Position numbers and translations under genes: made by a program
NCBI RefSeq assembly: GCF_035762905.1
Contig: NZ_DASUCC010000014.1
Coordinates: 1-32,116 of the forward strand
DNA from: DASYTH01 sp035762905
GTDB lineage: Bacteria > Actinomycetota > Actinomycetes > Mycobacteriales > Pseudonocardiaceae
Reading direction: 5' to 3'
DNA: 32,116 bases
Notes under the pieces: model-generated
Database searches by the model: none
Seen by the model: the letters and a program-made list of their open reading frames with translations, nothing else
What the model was told of the DNA's origin: nothing
In this document: positions 30,506-32,116 of the stretch, piece after piece
Layout of the letters: every line of letters begins with the position of its first letter
Position numbering within the stretch: position 1 is the first letter of the stretch

Positions 30506-31539
30506 CACCCCCACCCCGGGTGGTGGGCGTGTGCACGCTCACCACCCGGGAACTGGCGGCGCGGCTGTGCGACGCGCCGGGGGTGGCCGTGGCCGCCCCG
30601 CTGATGACCGCCAACCTCGGCATCGAGGAACTGGTCCGCTCGGTCCTGAACAACCCGCACATCACCGTGCTTCTCCTCTGTGGGCGCGACTCCCCGCTGT
30701 TCATGCAGGGCCAAACCCTCGCCGCCCTGATCCGGCACGGCATTCACCGCGCCGACCGCCGCATCATCGGCGCCGCCGGTCACCACCCCTTCCTGCCCAG
30801 CCTCGATCAGTCCGAAATAGACACCTTCCGCTCCCGCGTACGCCTGGTCGACCTGCGCGGCGTGCTCGACCCACCCCGGCTGCGCGCCGAGATCGCGGCG
30901 CACGCCCGCCGTTCCCACCCGGCCCCCCGCCGCCCACACCTTCCCCGTCCAACCCCGCCCCCCGTCGCCGCCCTGCACCCCGGCGGCCGGCGCAGGCCCA
31001 TCGCCACCGCAGGCGAAGGCTTCTTCGTGGTCGCCGTCGACGCCCGGGCTCGCGAGGTCGTGCTCCGCCACTACGACGACAACCTCGCCGCCGCCCACGA
31101 GATGCGCGGCCGTCGCGCCGAATCCATGGTCCTCGGCGTGCTGCGCGCCGGCCTGGTCCACGACCCCGCGCACGCCGCCTATCTCGGCGCCGAACTGGTG
31201 AAGGCCGAGACCGCCGTGCGCCTCGGCCTCGACTACGCCCAGGACCTCCCGCTCCGCCACTCGTCCACCGGAGGTGACACCCCCATGCAGTCCCCCTCCC
31301 CAGCTCCGTCCCAGTCCCTCGACGAGTTCCTGGCCCACCTCGCCAAGCTCCTCGACGCCGCCCCCACCCTCGCCCCACACACCCCCATCGGCGACCAGGT
31401 GGCCGTCGACTCGTCCCGGATGATCGAGCTGGCCATCGCCTTGGAACAGGAATGCGGCATCGACCTCCCCGACGACATCGACCTGCGCGCCACCACCCCC
31501 GCCGACCTCTACTCCCCGCCCGAGGAGGCCCCCTCATGA
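30502..31539 (+). CDS. MtrA/DUF4346-like protein fused to a C-terminal carrier domain
   Basis: GTG 30502 overlaps the radical SAM stop (GTGA), giving 345 residues. GTG 30499 is possible. Residues about 8-135 resemble the MtrA subunit of tetrahydromethanopterin S-methyltransferase: VGVCTLTTRELAARL, PLMTANLGIEELVRSVLNNPHI, LLLCGRDSPLFMQGQTL, RRIIGAAGHHPFLPSL. After a Pro/Arg-rich linker, residues about 172-252 match a DUF4346-type domain (FFVVAVDARAREVVLRHY, AYLGAELVKAETAVRLGLDY). From Met262 a carrier-like domain follows in the same frame with VAVDSSRMIEL (Ser304). GGAGG stands before this Met, so the carrier might also be made separately. A corrinoid or methyl-transfer link with the radical SAM enzyme is inference. 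Confidence 0.72.
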   Translation: MTPPPRVVGVCTLTTRELAARLCDAPGVAVAAPLMTANLGIEELVRSVLNNPHITVLLLCGRDSPLFMQGQTLAALIRHGIHRADRRIIGAAGHHPFLPSLDQSEIDTFRSRVRLVDLRGVLDPPRLRAEIAAHARRSHPAPRRPHLPRPTPPPVAALHPGGRRRPIATAGEGFFVVAVDARAREVVLRHYDDNLAAAHEMRGRRAESMVLGVLRAGLVHDPAHAAYLGAELVKAETAVRLGLDYAQDLPLRHSSTGGDTPMQSPSPAPSQSLDEFLAHLAKLLDAAPTLAPHTPIGDQVAVDSSRMIELAIALEQECGIDLPDDIDLRATTPADLYSPPEEAPS

Positions 31540-31970
31540 CCGAGCTACTTCTGCTCAACGGCCCCAATCTCGGCATCCTCGGCCGCCGCGAACCCGACAT
31601 CTACGGCACCGCCACCCTCGCCGACATCGAGAAGCTCGTCGCCGAGGAAATCGCCCCACACTGCACCCTCCGCGCAGTGCAGAGCGACAGCGAACCCGAA
31701 CTCCTCGCCGCCGTCAACAACTCCTGGGACACCGCCGGCGCCATCATCAACCCCGGCGCCCTCATGATCGCCGGCTGGTCCCTCCGCGACGCCCTCGCCG
31801 CCTACCCCCACCCCTTCATCGAAGTCCACCTCTCCAACATCTGGTCCCGCGAATCCTTCCGCCACAACTCCATCCACGCCCCCCTCGCGCACGGCCTCAT
31901 CGCCGGCCTCGGCCCGCACGGCTACGTCCTCGCCGCCCAAGCCCTGACAAACCTGTTGCCACACAAGTAA
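31536..31970 (+). CDS. aroQ: Type II 3-dehydroquinate dehydratase-like protein, altered active site
   Basis: ATG 31536 overlaps the preceding stop (ATGA) after GAGGAGG, giving 144 residues, the standard AroQ size. Matches include LLLNGPNLGILGRREPDIYG (flexible-loop Arg and catalytic Tyr), AIINPGAL with the substrate Asn, LRDALAA, FIEVHLSNIWSRESFRHNS with the Glu/His/Arg set, and GLIAGLGPHGY. The segment that normally reads GAYTHTSXALRDAL is GALMIAGWSLRDAL, so the conserved substrate-contacting His is gone. It may therefore act on a non-quinate substrate or be a specialised dehydratase or cyclase. It ends the operon. A primary shikimate-pathway role is less likely because no other aro gene is adjacent. 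Confidence 0.83.
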   Translation: MTELLLLNGPNLGILGRREPDIYGTATLADIEKLVAEEIAPHCTLRAVQSDSEPELLAAVNNSWDTAGAIINPGALMIAGWSLRDALAAYPHPFIEVHLSNIWSRESFRHNSIHAPLAHGLIAGLGPHGYVLAAQALTNLLPHK

Positions 31971-31983
31971 AGTTCCCCCCCGT

Positions 31984-32116
31984 CAACACCCGAATCCCCA
32001 CCCCCAGCAACCGAGATCCCGTTTCCAACACCCGAGTCCCCACCTCCGACAACAGAGATCCCAGCTCTAACAACCGACTCCCCGGTTCCAGCAACCGAGT
32101 CCCCGGTTCCAGCACC
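31984..32116. repeat. Tandem array of about six 21-bp repeats, continuing beyond the window
   Basis: From 31984 the sequence repeats with a 21-base period and the core CAACCGAGTCCCCGGTTCC. Core CCGA bases recur at 31990, 32011, 32032, 32074 and 32095, with a variant (CAGA) at 32053. The last two units are nearly identical, while earlier ones diverge. The array starts 13 bases after the aroQ-like stop. Read on the minus strand it would give a Leu-Glu-Pro-Gly-Ser-Arg-Leu heptad repeat, but no convincing gene start is visible. It probably marks the cluster edge and may act as a terminator-like or spacer element. Confidence 0.75.

Noticed and set aside
31284..31539. Separate third carrier-protein gene starting at ATG 31285
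   Set aside because: A GGAGG is present, but no stop separates it from the upstream frame, so it is annotated as the C-terminal domain of a fusion with internal initiation as an open possibility.
31897..32115. Minus-strand frame with a repeated Leu-Glu-Pro-Gly-Ser-Arg-Leu pattern
   Set aside because: It follows from the 21-bp DNA repeat being a multiple of three. No start signal or non-repetitive domain supports a protein.

Overview
The window is very GC-rich (roughly 70% by eye) and tightly packed. Starts are often GTG or TTG, genes are coupled through ATGA/GTGA overlaps, and third positions are strongly G/C. This points to a filamentous actinomycete. Most of the window reads as a specialised-metabolite gene cluster. 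It is bordered on the left by the edge of an IS256-like insertion sequence (about 1-123) and on the right by a 21-bp tandem repeat array (31984 to the window end).

Left operon (497-12822, all plus strand). Its core is a C-nucleoside cassette of the showdomycin type: a free-standing carrier protein (1174-1425), an ectoine-synthase-like cupin (1454-1828), a pseudouridine-monophosphate-glycosidase-family C-glycosynthase (1840-2763), a HAD phosphatase (2760-3440), an MFS exporter (3446-4831), a stand-alone adenylation enzyme (5646-7064) and an acyl-CoA-dehydrogenase-like flavoenzyme (7097-8236). My reading is that an amino acid, probably glutamine, is loaded on the carrier, cyclised by the EctC-like enzyme, oxidised to an aminopyrrole, joined to ribose 5-phosphate through carbon and dephosphorylated. 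This matches the published logic of showdomycin biosynthesis (NRPS-made aminopyrrole carboxylate as the C-glycosylation substrate). An N-terminally short ornithine-cyclodeaminase-like gene, an Asp/Glu-racemase-superfamily gene and a transglutaminase-fold gene travel with it. The operon continues into a polyprenyl-phosphate type glycosylation set (GT2, GT4, GT87-like membrane transferase, GtrA flippase), with a strong hairpin just before gtrA.

Middle. A four-gene minus-strand operon (17186 down to 12806) encodes two BrxD/DUF2791-like proteins, one with an intact P-loop and one apparently without, flanked by two proteins I do not recognise. It looks like a self-contained defence or regulatory module inside the cluster. 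It is followed by a class A flavin monooxygenase (17306-18940), a P450 (20090 down to 18930), a ROK-family kinase (20155-21057) and an aldehyde dehydrogenase (21077-22570).

Right part (22563-31970). Four paralogous alkaline-phosphatase-superfamily phosphodiesterases, one of them lacking most catalytic residues, surround a second carrier protein. Then come a B12-binding-type radical SAM enzyme, a fusion of an MtrA/DUF4346-like protein to a third carrier domain, and an AroQ-like protein missing a usual active-site histidine. I know of no described pathway with this combination, so it is the best candidate in the window for a new biosynthetic module. Whether it serves the same product as the C-nucleoside cassette is inference from proximity. 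No tRNA, rRNA or CRISPR array was seen, and no gene-free stretch exceeds 300 bases.
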